Positions 17,969 to 26,857 of a stretch of 64,000 nt of DNA are shown here, in pieces; within the stretch, counting starts at the first letter, position 1; every line of letters begins with the position of its first letter. This stretch comes from Colwellia sp. 75C3 (GTDB lineage Bacteria; Pseudomonadota; Gammaproteobacteria; Enterobacterales; Alteromonadaceae). The stretch covers positions 124,001-188,000 of the forward strand of contig NZ_PJAU01000055.1 in assembly GCF_002836255.1 (NCBI RefSeq), given 5' to 3'. Made by a program: the position numbers and the translations under genes. Below the pieces are notes generated by a model, which was given only the letters and a program-made list of their open reading frames with translations, had not been told where the DNA came from and made no database searches.

Positions 17969-19334
17969 ATTACCTGCACTTTCTCTTTTTACCCGCTTAT
18001 ATATAATCATTGCGCTTGCCGTTATTGTTAGCGGGACAGTATCGTTTTTTGCTATTGAAAAACTAAACGAGCAAAATGATATTGATGAGTATGTTATTTT
18101 TACCGATTATGTTTACCAAGGTTTATTAAAACAAGGAAAGATAACGGCTAATGCAGAGTTGAAAAGCCTCAGTAAAAAGAAGAACTACCTTGCGGATTTT
18201 TCAATGAGTTGGCAAGTGATGTTAGAAAAGAACGCTCCTTGTGATGATTGTGAATTAATTGGCCATTCAGGAAAGGTAGATGTTTATAGTAATATGTACG
18301 AGCAATTTTTCGCGGTATATAAATTACCTAAACTCAATGCTTGGCTGGTGTTCAGTGAAGATGATGTCATATTTTTTGGCGATGAAGAGGAAGAAGGCTC
18401 AATAGAAACAGAGCTTTTAGCTGAAGATGTTGTTATCGAATTGTCGTTGGATGACATTGCCCCAATGGTTTTATTGTTTATCGTATTAATCACTATCGCA
18501 ACAGCTATCTACTGGCCTATTCGAGCCATACAGCGTCAAATTGAAAGTTTGATTGCAACACAGCATCAATTCGGCGTGGGGGATATGCATGCCAGAGCGA
18601 ATAATGAATTTACTAAACCATTGAATGAACTTGCAGCAAGTTTTAATTTTATGGCGAGTGCAATTACCGATACGGTTAATGAAAATCAAGTGTTTGCCCA
18701 AGCGGTGCCTCATGAGATACGCACGCCACTGAGCAGAATTCAATTGGCGGTAGGCCTACTGAGTAGAAATAATGGTAATAAACAGCAAATGGAATTACTG
18801 GGTAACATTGATACTTACATTGGAGATATCAATGAGCTGATTAGCCAGGTTGTCGAGTTTTCTAAATTAAATGCAGTAAACGATGAATGTGAATTCTCTT
18901 TACACCAATCAATTGAATTGAGCGAATTTATTGAATCAAGAATAAAGGCGACCAAATGCGAAGAGAAACTCAAGGTTATTCGCCAATTCAATGCTTCGTT
19001 AGAAATTACCACCAACCCAGTTTACCTTCGATTATTAGTGGATAACTTATTAAAAAATGCCTGTATTCATGGTAAAAATCAGATAATAGTTTCTGTGAAT
19101 AGCTCTAATGGACATATTGAACTGACCATTGAAGATGATGGCGATGGTATCCCCGTTAAATTTCTTGATACTATATTCATTCCCTTCTCGCGATTAGATG
19201 TCAGTAGAAGTCGAAAAACTGGTGGCTTAGGTCTTGGTCTTGCTATCTCTAAAGCGGCTTGTAAAAGAATGAATAGTCAATTAACGGTTGAGAATAGCGC
19301 GACAGCAGGCGCTAAGTTTACCTGTCTATTTTGA
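17961..19334 (+). CDS. Membrane sensor histidine kinase (RstB-like)
   Basis: This 457-residue kinase has an N-terminal transmembrane segment (about residues 11-31) and a periplasmic domain of roughly 135 residues. That domain carries a CDDC pair near 92-95 and a very acidic stretch (GDEEEEGSIETELLAED). A second transmembrane helix near 168-186, a HAMP linker, a HisKA domain (AQAVPHEIRTPLSRIQLA, with the phosphoacceptor His) and an HATPase domain (N-box LLVDNLLKNACIHG, G-boxes EDDGDGIP and GGLGLGLAIS) follow. It partners the OmpR-family regulator it overlaps. The acidic periplasmic segment might sense cations or pH and the two Cys could be redox-active; both are guesses. Confidence 0.9.
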   Translation: MARLPALSLFTRLYIIIALAVIVSGTVSFFAIEKLNEQNDIDEYVIFTDYVYQGLLKQGKITANAELKSLSKKKNYLADFSMSWQVMLEKNAPCDDCELIGHSGKVDVYSNMYEQFFAVYKLPKLNAWLVFSEDDVIFFGDEEEEGSIETELLAEDVVIELSLDDIAPMVLLFIVLITIATAIYWPIRAIQRQIESLIATQHQFGVGDMHARANNEFTKPLNELAASFNFMASAITDTVNENQVFAQAVPHEIRTPLSRIQLAVGLLSRNNGNKQQMELLGNIDTYIGDINELISQVVEFSKLNAVNDECEFSLHQSIELSEFIESRIKATKCEEKLKVIRQFNASLEITTNPVYLRLLVDNLLKNACIHGKNQIIVSVNSSNGHIELTIEDDGDGIPVKFLDTIFIPFSRLDVSRSRKTGGLGLGLAISKAACKRMNSQLTVENSATAGAKFTCLF

Positions 19335-19526
19335 TGGCGTACTAAGACTTCGCCACCTTGTAATTATTTACTAACATATTGATAATGTTTTTATAACATT
19401 TGTTGTGGTGCAAATGTAATGTCGGTTACACTATTTGATAACATCGATATTTTGAAAGATTAATTATGCAAACAGCTCCTTTTTATTTAAAGGATTTTTA
19501 TATTACAGTGCTCTCGGCAACTATCC

Positions 19527-19617
19527 GCTTACCCAGAACCCATCTATATAACGCTTACACCCGCTTACAAATCCCTCGTTTCTCTTACATGGCCTTACTT
19601 AGTAAGTGCCTTCTAAC
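19527..19617 (+). promoter_or_regulatory. Second phased CTTAC repeat array before the secreted protease gene
   Basis: GCTTAC occurs at 19527, 19553 and 19563, TCTTAC at 19583 and CCTTAC at 19593, with a degenerate unit (CCCTCG) at 19573. Five consecutive positions therefore keep the same 10-base phase from 19553 to 19593. TCTAAC at 19612-19617 is a possible -10 box, leaving the last repeats over the -35 region; the protease ATG follows at 19677. The 73-codon frame 19466-19687 that crosses the array has no visible domain or good ribosome binding site, so I treat it as non-coding. The rest of the 342-base gap is AT-rich with nothing assigned. Confidence 0.6.
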
Positions 19618-19676
19618 TGGTAGTCTTCATAAGTCGTCTTTTTACTTAACCAGTAATTCGTTTTGGAGTAAATTTA

Positions 19677-21647
19677 ATGAAATTTAATAATCTTGTTATC
19701 GCGTTTGTTAGCTCGGCTATCGCGCTTTATAGTCACTCGAGTATCGGGGCACCTTTGTCAGGCCTTGAAAAACAAAAAAATAAAAAAGTTTCGCAACGCA
19801 TTATTAATGGTGTTGAAGCTAAAAAAGACAATTACCCATTTATTGTCGGGTTAATTGCTTCATCGACAAAAGAAGGAGGTGAAATATCTCCTTTTTGTGG
19901 CGCATCATTTATTGGTAGTCATTATATTTTAACTGCGTCGCATTGTGTTGATGGCTCTATTGCTGCCGATATTGATGTCGTTGTAGGTGAACACGATCTT
20001 AAAGACAGCACCAGTGGTGTACGCTATAAGGTTGCACAAATTTATATGCATGAAGAATATGATGCACTTGCAACAAATAATGATATTGCTATTCTTGAAT
20101 TAGAAACAGCAATAACCAACGTATCGGCAATTAAACCATTGACCCCAGAGTTAGAAGCCTCTTTAAAAGTCGGCGATTTAATGACAGTGATGGGGTGGGG
20201 GAACATGTCTGTTACTGACGAACCATCATATCCTAATGTGTTGCAAGAAGTAGACGTTGCCCTTTATGATCAAGAGAAATGTAATACCGCGTATAATGGT
20301 GGAATTACTGATGTTATGCTGTGTGCTGGTTTTGAAGCGGGCGGTAAAGACTCTTGCCAAGGTGACAGTGGCGGACCTTTGGTAATAAAGAAAAACAATG
20401 AATGGTATCAAGCCGGCGTAGTTAGTTTTGGAGACGGTTGTGCTGTCGCAGGTGTTCCAGGGGTTTATGCCCGTGTTTCCAAATTTATTGATTGGGTAAA
20501 ACAAAAGAAAGCGGGTGTTTCATACCAACAAAAAATAACACCGGGTTATGTTGAAAACGGTTTTGAGGATATCTTTAGTTTTACCTTTAAGAACTTAAGC
20601 TCAACAGAATACGCTATTACCAAGATTGAATTCTCTGACTTAAATAAAGTATCGCAACCCATTATAGAATCTAATAGTTGTAATAGTGCTGCAATAAAAC
20701 AAAATGAAAGCTGTGAATTTACCGTTAAAGTAACAAGTACCGCGTTAGGTCAAGGCGGCTTTGATTTGAAAGTTCACACAAATCACCCTGAAAACAGTTT
20801 AGCCCTCCAATACTTCTCGATTAATACGCTTGAAAAATCGAGTTTAGACATGAAAACCCTAGTCGATATGAATAATGATGATATTCAATGGTACTCTGGT
20901 GGCGATGCAATATGGGAAGCTCAAACGACGAAAACACTAAAGGGTAATAATGCTATTGCATCAGGAGATATTAAGGATTCACAAAACTCTGTGCTTCTGG
21001 CTGTCATTAAAAACCCTGAGGTAACAGATCTTTCATTTAACTATTTAGTACAAGCGGAAGAGGGCTACGATGGTTTAAAAATTACCGCTAACGGTCAGCA
21101 AACGGCTTTCTTTGCTACAGGTACTACTCAAACCGAATTCAAAGAAGAAATAATAAAACTAAAAGACGGTACTGACCGCATTGCTTTTATCTTTTCAAAA
21201 GATGAAACCGATGAAGATGCTGTTGGCTTTGATACAGCTTATATTGATCTTGTAAAAAGTATTACGGCCAATAGCGCTCCAACAGCTAAAATGACTAAAA
21301 TTGATTACCAAGTAAAAGTGAAAAGTGAGTCGACTTTAGACGCTTCTCAAAGTGCCGATGCCGATGGTGATGTTATAAGTTATAAGTGGGAGATTATCGG
21401 TGATAGTTTAGGTTCAACGATTAATAATAAAACGTTAAATAAAGCTACCTTTATTGCAGGTGATAAAGCAGGTAAAGTCACCTTTAAAGTAACAACAACG
21501 GACCCCGAAGGTGCATCATCCTATGTCACTGGAACGGTAACCATCACTGAGGATGTTGTTGTAGAGAAGAAAAAGAGTGGTGGAGCTGGTGGATTTGTAG
21601 TTATTATTTCACTGCTTCTATTATCTTTGAAACGTAACAAGTATTAA
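19677..21647 (+). CDS. Secreted trypsin-like serine protease with GlyGly-CTERM sorting tail
   Basis: This 656-residue protein has a signal peptide (about 1-24) and a short propeptide ending at the trypsin activation site SQR-IING (Arg41-Ile42). The S1 protease domain has the full catalytic triad: His89 in TASHC, Asp136 in NNDIAIL and Ser231 in CQGDSGGP. A region with Ig-like features follows, then a PKD-like domain (DASQSADADGDVISYKWEI). The C-terminus has KKKSGGAGG, a hydrophobic helix and RNKY, the layout of GlyGly-CTERM proteins. These are exported by type II secretion and processed by rhombosortase, as for Vibrio VesB. No rhombosortase gene lies in the window. GGAG at 19665 supports the start. 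It probably degrades extracellular protein. Confidence 0.9.
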   Translation: MKFNNLVIAFVSSAIALYSHSSIGAPLSGLEKQKNKKVSQRIINGVEAKKDNYPFIVGLIASSTKEGGEISPFCGASFIGSHYILTASHCVDGSIAADIDVVVGEHDLKDSTSGVRYKVAQIYMHEEYDALATNNDIAILELETAITNVSAIKPLTPELEASLKVGDLMTVMGWGNMSVTDEPSYPNVLQEVDVALYDQEKCNTAYNGGITDVMLCAGFEAGGKDSCQGDSGGPLVIKKNNEWYQAGVVSFGDGCAVAGVPGVYARVSKFIDWVKQKKAGVSYQQKITPGYVENGFEDIFSFTFKNLSSTEYAITKIEFSDLNKVSQPIIESNSCNSAAIKQNESCEFTVKVTSTALGQGGFDLKVHTNHPENSLALQYFSINTLEKSSLDMKTLVDMNNDDIQWYSGGDAIWEAQTTKTLKGNNAIASGDIKDSQNSVLLAVIKNPEVTDLSFNYLVQAEEGYDGLKITANGQQTAFFATGTTQTEFKEEIIKLKDGTDRIAFIFSKDETDEDAVGFDTAYIDLVKSITANSAPTAKMTKIDYQVKVKSESTLDASQSADADGDVISYKWEIIGDSLGSTINNKTLNKATFIAGDKAGKVTFKVTTTDPEGASSYVTGTVTITEDVVVEKKKSGGAGGFVVIISLLLLSLKRNKY

Positions 21648-21749
21648 TCATGCTTTTGGGTAGTTAGTAACTGCCCATCCATTTCATTATTAACATAAAT
21701 AACTAATATAACTAATATAAATAATTAATATAAATTACTAAGAGAAATT

Positions 21750-22154
21750 ATGAAAAAATCACTAAAAACTGCGCAAAGCACGCTTTTAATTTTGTTTGTA
21801 ATGTTAACTACATCTTGTGCTGTCGTCTCTAAGGAAGTTGAAGAGGTCAATGTGGTATCGCAAAGTGGCACAGGCACTTTAGAGACCATTTACGAATTTG
21901 ACATAAAAAAGGAATCATTATGGTTTCAAGTTAAGTCGAATGGCTGTACTAGCGCAGAGAGTTTTAGACTAGCGGTTAATGACCTAGACAACAATAGGGT
22001 AGAGGTTAGCCTCTATCGGACTAAGCGAGATCTCTGTCGTGGTTTGACTAGGATGATAAGTATTAGCATGCCTTTTATTGATAAAGAAAGAGAAGAAAAT
22101 AGCATAATCATCAATAATCCATTTGCGCCAAAATTGCTTAAAGAAAAACGTTAA
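21750..22154 (+). CDS. Small lipoprotein of unknown function
   Basis: This 134-residue protein has a signal sequence ending in the lipobox LTTSC, giving a lipid-anchored mature protein of about 110 residues. It has four further notable features: a KESLWFQVKSNGCTSAESF segment, a second conserved-looking Cys in RDLCRGL, a basic central part, and a short basic end. The Cys pair could form a disulfide. I do not recognise the family. It is 102 bases after the GlyGly-CTERM protease on the same strand with a strong terminator downstream, so the two may be co-transcribed and the lipoprotein could help the protease or its secretion; that is a guess. Confidence 0.7.
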   Translation: MKKSLKTAQSTLLILFVMLTTSCAVVSKEVEEVNVVSQSGTGTLETIYEFDIKKESLWFQVKSNGCTSAESFRLAVNDLDNNRVEVSLYRTKRDLCRGLTRMISISMPFIDKEREENSIIINNPFAPKLLKEKR

Positions 22155-22260
22155 GGTATGACCTAGTTATAATAATCTGTGACACTACTATAAGTAATGT
22201 GTTTTATATTACTCAGAGTTGTTATAAACCGTTAGGTTATTTTGCTAAAATCCAGACAGT

Positions 22261-22296
22261 AAAAAGCACCATATCAATGGTGCTTTTTATTTTTTT
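22261..22296. terminator. Strong intrinsic terminator
   Basis: AAAAAGCACCAT (22261-22272) and ATGGTGCTTTTT (22277-22288) form a perfect 12-bp stem with a four-base loop followed by ATTTTTTT. It serves the lipoprotein gene. On the opposite strand a T-run also follows, so it may also end the convergent flavin oxidoreductase transcript. Confidence 0.85.
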
Positions 22297-22352
22297 AAGC
22301 ATAAACAGTTAGTTTACTGTATTTCAACATGCTCTTTATTAATGAGTTAACG

Positions 22353-23408
22353 TTAAACTAAGCTTGTTAACATTTCATCAGAATAGCTGACTAATGGCTC
22401 ATTATTTCGTACTTTACTGACATAATCTGGGTTAGCGATGAATGGTCTACCAATAGCGATAAGATCAAACTTGTTTGCATCAATAGCAGTGCTAGCCGTT
22501 TCTGCGCTGTAACTACCCACTCCCACTAAGGTATTGTTATAGTTCGCTCTAACATAACTTGATGCACGGCCACCTAAGTAGTCAAACTCCATACTATCGT
22601 CAAATATGCCGATATGAAGAAAGGCTAAATTACGCTTTTCTAATTCAGGTAAGAAATAGTCGAATACATTACGGTCTCTACTATCGCCTGCCATATTAAA
22701 ATAAGCACCTGGCGTTATTCTGATGGCGGTTCTGTCATTGCCAATACGGCTGGTAATGGCATCAATAACTTCTAATGCAAAACGGGCCATGTTTTCACTA
22801 CTACCACCGTATTCATCATTACGATGGTTACTATCGTGATGTAGAAATTGGTCAATCAAATATCCGTTAGCCCCGTGGATCTCAACACCATCAAAACCGG
22901 CTTTAATCGCATTAGTGGCAGCTTGGCCATAATCAGTAATTAAGGTGTTGATGTCATCAATCGTTACCGCTTTTGGGGTTTTATAGGTTAGTTCACGCAT
23001 TATTGGTACGCTACCTTCAACGCCAATGGCCGAAGGCGCCAACACCGTAGCATTATCATCACCGTTACCATAGAAATAAGGGTGAGCAACACGACCAGTA
23101 TGCCAGAGTTGGGCAAATATTTTGCCACCATTTTTATGTACCGCAGTTGTAACCTTTTGCCAGCCCTCTATTTGAGCTTGACTAAATAACCCTGGAGTAT
23201 TGGGATACCCTTGACCATCAGGACGTATAATTACAGCCTCTGAAATAATGAGTCCGGCTTCAGCTCTACGAGCATAATATTCCACCATAGCTTGGGTTGG
23301 TACTAAATCATCGTCTGCCATGCAGCGTGTTAGTGGTGCCATTAATATACGGTTGTTTAGATTAATCGTGCTATTTAGTGCATAAGGAGTAAATAAGTTA
23401 TCAGTCAT
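22353..23408 (-). CDS. Old Yellow Enzyme-family FMN oxidoreductase (NemA-like)
   Basis: The 351-residue protein is an FMN-binding TIM-barrel ene-reductase. Motifs include APLTRCMADDDLVPTQAM near the N-terminus, the substrate-binding EIHGANGYLIDQFLH and NDEYGGSSENMARF, and the C-terminal phosphate-binding LIAIGRPFIANPD. Family members reduce activated alkenes, nitro compounds and reactive electrophiles using NAD(P)H. I choose ATG at 23408 because MTDNLFTPY is the usual beginning; the frame opens at 23504 but the extra 32 residues would be encoded by the operator region. It is divergent from a TetR gene with an operator between, the same arrangement as nemR-nemA detoxification units. Confidence 0.9.
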   Translation of the reverse strand: MTDNLFTPYALNSTINLNNRILMAPLTRCMADDDLVPTQAMVEYYARRAEAGLIISEAVIIRPDGQGYPNTPGLFSQAQIEGWQKVTTAVHKNGGKIFAQLWHTGRVAHPYFYGNGDDNATVLAPSAIGVEGSVPIMRELTYKTPKAVTIDDINTLITDYGQAATNAIKAGFDGVEIHGANGYLIDQFLHHDSNHRNDEYGGSSENMARFALEVIDAITSRIGNDRTAIRITPGAYFNMAGDSRDRNVFDYFLPELEKRNLAFLHIGIFDDSMEFDYLGGRASSYVRANYNNTLVGVGSYSAETASTAIDANKFDLIAIGRPFIANPDYVSKVRNNEPLVSYSDEMLTSLV

Positions 23409-23425
23409 GGAGGACGTTTCTCTTC

Positions 23426-23501
23426 TTGAATGTTCGTTCAAGATACGCTTATTTGAACAATCATTCAACAACTGTTTTGAATGTACGTTCAAATAAGCGT
23501 A
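23426..23501. promoter_or_regulatory. Multi-dyad TetR operator in the divergent promoter
   Basis: Three similar 16-bp imperfect palindromes occur: TTGAATGTTCGTTCAA (23426-23441), TTGAACAATCATTCAA (23453-23468) and TTGAATGTACGTTCAA (23477-23492). Overlaid on them is a perfect 15-bp inverted repeat: TACGCTTATTTGAAC (23444-23458) against GTTCAAATAAGCGTA (23487-23501). The sites fill nearly the whole gap between the two divergent genes. Binding by the adjacent TetR protein is inferred from position and symmetry. Confidence 0.75.
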
Positions 23502-23536
23502 CAATCAATGTCCAGATATATTAAGACTAATAATTT

Positions 23537-24118
23537 ATGCGTAGTGCAGAGTTTGATAAAGAAAAAGTACTAAGATCGGCAATGAATGCGTTTATGCATA
23601 AAGGTTATGCTAAAACCAGTATGCAGGATCTTAAAAAAGCAACGGGACTACACCCAGGATCTATTTACTGTGCTTTTGAAAACAAACGTGGTCTATTACT
23701 CGCAGCGCTTGAGCAATATCGTTTAGACCGAAAAGCCGAGTTCGAACAGTATTTTTCGGGTACTCAACCGACGCTAGATAATTTAAAAGCCTATCTTGAT
23801 AATGTTGTGGCGGAATGTATCAGTTGTGATAGTGCACAAGCTTGTTTATTGACTAAAGCATTAAATGAAATTTCCGATCAAGACACAGAAATTCAACAGA
23901 TTATTAGTGACAACTTGTCTATGTTACAGCAAGCATTGGCGGAAAAATTTGAACTAGCAAAAAGTGAAAAAGCGTTAAGCGAGCAAAAAGATAGTGATCA
24001 TTTAGCACGTTATTTTTTGATGGGCATATATGGTTTGAGAACCTTCGCTCATACCCATCCTGAAGCTAAAGTTTTAGAGCAATTAGCAGAACAACTTTAT
24101 GCTGATATTTGTGCTTGA
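23537..24118 (+). CDS. TetR/AcrR-family regulator (NemR-like)
   Basis: This 193-residue regulator has an N-terminal TetR helix-turn-helix (KTSMQDLKKATGLHPGSIYCAF at about residues 27-48) and a helical effector domain with a Cys cluster, AECISCDSAQACLLTKALNE. In NemR-type repressors a Cys in this region senses electrophiles or hypochlorite. The divergent Old Yellow Enzyme gene and the multi-site operator support a role as an electrophile-relieved repressor of the reductase and itself. The identity of the inducer is inference. Confidence 0.87.
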   Translation: MRSAEFDKEKVLRSAMNAFMHKGYAKTSMQDLKKATGLHPGSIYCAFENKRGLLLAALEQYRLDRKAEFEQYFSGTQPTLDNLKAYLDNVVAECISCDSAQACLLTKALNEISDQDTEIQQIISDNLSMLQQALAEKFELAKSEKALSEQKDSDHLARYFLMGIYGLRTFAHTHPEAKVLEQLAEQLYADICA

Positions 24119-24250
24119 ATTTAGCTAATCAATTTGGCAAATAGGCGCTATTATCATTCTGTTTTACAATGTATGACCTAGTTGAGACTGTTGCCATCTT
24201 TCCATTAGCCATAAGTTATCAATCAATAAACAATATCGACAAACTAATCA

Positions 24251-24279
24251 TTCATCCTCTCTCAAGATTCCTGTATAAT
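24251..24279 (+). promoter_or_regulatory. Candidate rimO promoter
   Basis: TATAAT at 24274-24279, preceded by TG, gives an extended -10 element. A weak TTCATC at 24251-24256 has 17-base spacing. The rest of the 301-base gap upstream of rimO holds a modest hairpin (GCAAA/TTTGC, about 24304-24323) in the leader and nothing else I can name. Confidence 0.45.
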
Positions 24280-24419
24280 CCTACGTATTAAACAACAGCC
24301 TTAGCAAATACCCTGAGTTTGCGATAAAGGCAGTTAAACCACCATTTATGACGCTACTCTTTTCTTATTTAAAGGGAAGTAAAATCACCCATAAAAGTTA
24401 AGAGTAAGTTGAGAGCATT

Positions 24420-25880
24420 ATGACCGTAGAACAATTCGACCCACAAACACCAAAGAAAAGCAGTAACTCGGCCGAAAGCCAAACAACCACCTTAGATATT
24501 CCATCGAAAATGATTGAAGAACAGCATCAAGCTGTTATCGATTCAGGTGCAGCAAAAGGCGCGAAAGTCGGTTTTGTTTCACTTGGTTGTCCAAAAAACT
24601 TAGTAGATAGTGAACGTATTCTTACTCAACTTCGCACCGAAGGTTATGACGTTACTAATAGTTATGATGATGCTGAACTGGTCATCGTAAACACTTGTGG
24701 TTTTATTGATTCAGCAGTACAAGAATCTTTAGATACCATCGGTGAAGCGTTAGCGGCCAATGGTAAAGTATTGGTTACCGGTTGTTTAGGCGTTAAAAAA
24801 GACGAAATTATTGAACTTCATCCAAATGTTCTTGGTGTTACAGGCCCGCATGCTTATGATGAAGTATTAGCACAGGTACATAAACATGTAGCGAAACCTG
24901 CGCATAATCCGTTTATCGATTTAGTACCGCCACAAGGTGTTAAACTTACCCCTAAACATTACGCCTATTTAAAAATATCAGAAGGCTGTAACCACCGCTG
25001 TACATTCTGTATTATTCCATCAATGCGTGGTGATTTAGACTCACGTCCAGTGGGTGATGTATTAGGTGAAGCCAAACGCTTAGTTGATTCAGGCGTTAAA
25101 GAATTACTGGTAATCTCTCAAGATACATCTGCTTACGGTGTTGATGTTAAGCACAAAACAGATTTTTGGGATGGCATGCCTGTTAAAACTCACATGCAGC
25201 AGTTATGTGAAGAATTAGCGAAGCAGGGCGTTTGGATACGCTTACATTATGTCTACCCATATCCACATGTTGATAAAATCATTCCATTAATGGCGGAAGG
25301 TAAAATACTACCGTATTTAGACATTCCTTTTCAGCATGCTAACAAACGTATATTGAAATTAATGAAACGTCCTGGTAGCTCAGACCGCGTATTAGAGCGT
25401 ATTGCTAAATGGCGTGAAATTTGTCCAGAGTTAGTGATTCGATCTACCTTTATTGTAGGTTTCCCTGGTGAAACTGAAGAAGAGTTTGAAGAGTTACTTG
25501 AGTTTTTAGAAGAAGCACAGTTAGACCGTGTTGGTTGTTTCAAATATTCGCCAGTTGAAGGTGCTACGGCTAATGCGTTACCTGATCATGTTTCAGAAGA
25601 CGTGATGGAAGAACGCTTACAGCGTTTTATGGCAGTACAAGCGAGAATTAGCAGCGAAAAATTACAAGCACGCATTGGTCAAGAGTACCTTATTCTTGTT
25701 GATGAAATTAATGGGTTAGGTATTGTAGGACGTTCATATATGGACGCTCCAGAAGTTGACGGTAAAGTATATTTATCTGACGATTTTGATGCCGAGCCAG
25801 GTGACCTTATCTGGGTACAAATAATTCATGCTGATGAACATGATGTTTGGGGTGTTCGCGTAGAAGATGAAGAGGCTTAG
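24420..25880 (+). CDS. rimO: RimO, ribosomal protein S12 methylthiotransferase
   Basis: This 486-residue radical-SAM enzyme methylthiolates Asp88 of ribosomal protein S12. The N-terminal UPF0004 domain begins at [19 protein letters not shown], with Cys residues for the second iron-sulfur cluster there, in NTCGF and in TGCLG. The radical-SAM core has the CxxxCxxC motif in [21 protein letters not shown]-terminal TRAM domain ends the protein. It has an N-terminal extension of about 45 residues, rich in Gln, Ser and Thr, compared with E. coli RimO (441). It stands alone with its own terminator. Confidence 0.97.
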   Translation: MTVEQFDPQTPKKSSNSAESQTTTLDIPSKMIEEQHQAVIDSGAAKGAKVGFVSLGCPKNLVDSERILTQLRTEGYDVTNSYDDAELVIVNTCGFIDSAVQESLDTIGEALAANGKVLVTGCLGVKKDEIIELHPNVLGVTGPHAYDEVLAQVHKHVAKPAHNPFIDLVPPQGVKLTPKHYAYLKISEGCNHRCTFCIIPSMRGDLDSRPVGDVLGEAKRLVDSGVKELLVISQDTSAYGVDVKHKTDFWDGMPVKTHMQQLCEELAKQGVWIRLHYVYPYPHVDKIIPLMAEGKILPYLDIPFQHANKRILKLMKRPGSSDRVLERIAKWREICPELVIRSTFIVGFPGETEEEFEELLEFLEEAQLDRVGCFKYSPVEGATANALPDHVSEDVMEERLQRFMAVQARISSEKLQARIGQEYLILVDEINGLGIVGRSYMDAPEVDGKVYLSDDFDAEPGDLIWVQIIHADEHDVWGVRVEDEEA

Positions 25881-25892
25881 TTTTAGTCATTT

Positions 25893-25925
25893 AGAAAGGC
25901 TTAACTGTTTAGATTAAGCCTTTCT
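25893..25925 (+). terminator. Terminator after rimO
   Basis: AGAAAGGCTTAA (25893-25904) and TTAAGCCTTTCT (25914-25925) form a perfect 12-bp stem with a 9-base loop, followed by a moderately T-rich stretch, 13 bases past the rimO stop. Confidence 0.75.
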
Positions 25926-26030
25926 ATTAAATTTATTTAAACGATAAATTTAATAGTTTCAAGTGTATTTTAAAAAGTTTTTATTAACCAATAATACTAA
26001 TGCCACAGTGAATTTAAATAAGGCTACTAT

Positions 26031-26717
26031 ATGAAAGTTATAGCATTTATTAGAGAAAAAAAAAGAAATTTACAACACCAGAATGATCAGTTCATCGCTA
26101 AGTTAGAGCCTAAATTTAAGAATTTATCAAATTTATTCAATAATAAAATCACCATGCCTTTTAGAAACACGCTAAATAACCCGTGGTTCTCTCAATTTAG
26201 TCCTGTTGATGCAGAAGAAAGCAAACCCGAAGAGGTATTGATACAAGTACCACTAGCTGAAAAAACCTACAAAAGCCTGCTTGAAAAAATCGATACAGTA
26301 ACCTTTGTCGGCGAATGGCACGCGGTAGAGCAAGAGTGTATTGATCAATTTGCAGAAGTCACTGGTGATAATCAGTGGATTCATACAGACCCGATACGTG
26401 CAGCGAAAGAGTCACCCTTTAAAGCGACAATAGCACACGGATTTTTAACCTTGTCATTAATCCCTAAATTAACTAATTCAGTTGATTTAGATAATAACCC
26501 TTATCCTGAAGCTAAGATGGTTATTAATTTTGGTTTAAATCAAGTACGCTTTCCTTATCCTGTCAAAGCGGGTACGCGTGTTAGAGCCAGTATTAAATTA
26601 GTTAATTTAGTGCCGATGAAACGTAGTATTGAAGTGGTTAATGAAGTAAGTATTGAAGTTGAAAACAGTAAGCGTTTAGCTTGTGTGGCTGAAACGGTAT
26701 TACGTTTATATTTTTAG
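26031..26717 (+). CDS. MaoC-family hydratase with N-terminal extension
   Basis: This 228-residue protein has a hot-dog-fold MaoC/(R)-specific enoyl hydratase domain in its C-terminal two thirds. The catalytic Asp/His motif is visible in TGDNQWIHTDPIRA, followed by FKATIAHGFLTLSLIP. The first 80 or so residues are charged and have no recognised domain. Members hydrate trans-2-enoyl-CoA to (R)-3-hydroxyacyl-CoA for fatty-acid or polyhydroxyalkanoate metabolism; the exact role here is unknown. Part of its 5' half (26126-26245) recurs as a decayed copy at 35178-35300, so this locus has been duplicated. Confidence 0.85.
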   Translation: MKVIAFIREKKRNLQHQNDQFIAKLEPKFKNLSNLFNNKITMPFRNTLNNPWFSQFSPVDAEESKPEEVLIQVPLAEKTYKSLLEKIDTVTFVGEWHAVEQECIDQFAEVTGDNQWIHTDPIRAAKESPFKATIAHGFLTLSLIPKLTNSVDLDNNPYPEAKMVINFGLNQVRFPYPVKAGTRVRASIKLVNLVPMKRSIEVVNEVSIEVENSKRLACVAETVLRLYF

Positions 26718-26832
26718 TGCTTTAACTTTAACTTTAATTACTCATTACCGGATATGAACAGCCCAACTTAAAATAAGTAGGGCAATTATAATTTTAATTG
26801 GCCCGGTAAATTGTTCTTTGTTGATGCATTAT

Positions 26833-26857
26833 TAGTAACTAGTAACTAGTAACTAGT
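26833..26857. repeat. TAGTAAC 7-bp tandem repeat
   Basis: Three full copies and a partial copy of TAGTAAC lie at the 3' end of the decayed Hsp31-like gene. Its stop codon falls inside the repeat. A 7-base unit is not a multiple of three, so length changes would shift the end of the reading frame. Confidence 0.6.

Noticed and set aside
19466-19687. 73-codon plus-strand frame ahead of the protease gene
   Set aside because: It overlaps the protease start in another frame, crosses the phased CTTAC array and has no recognisable domain; regulatory DNA explains it better.
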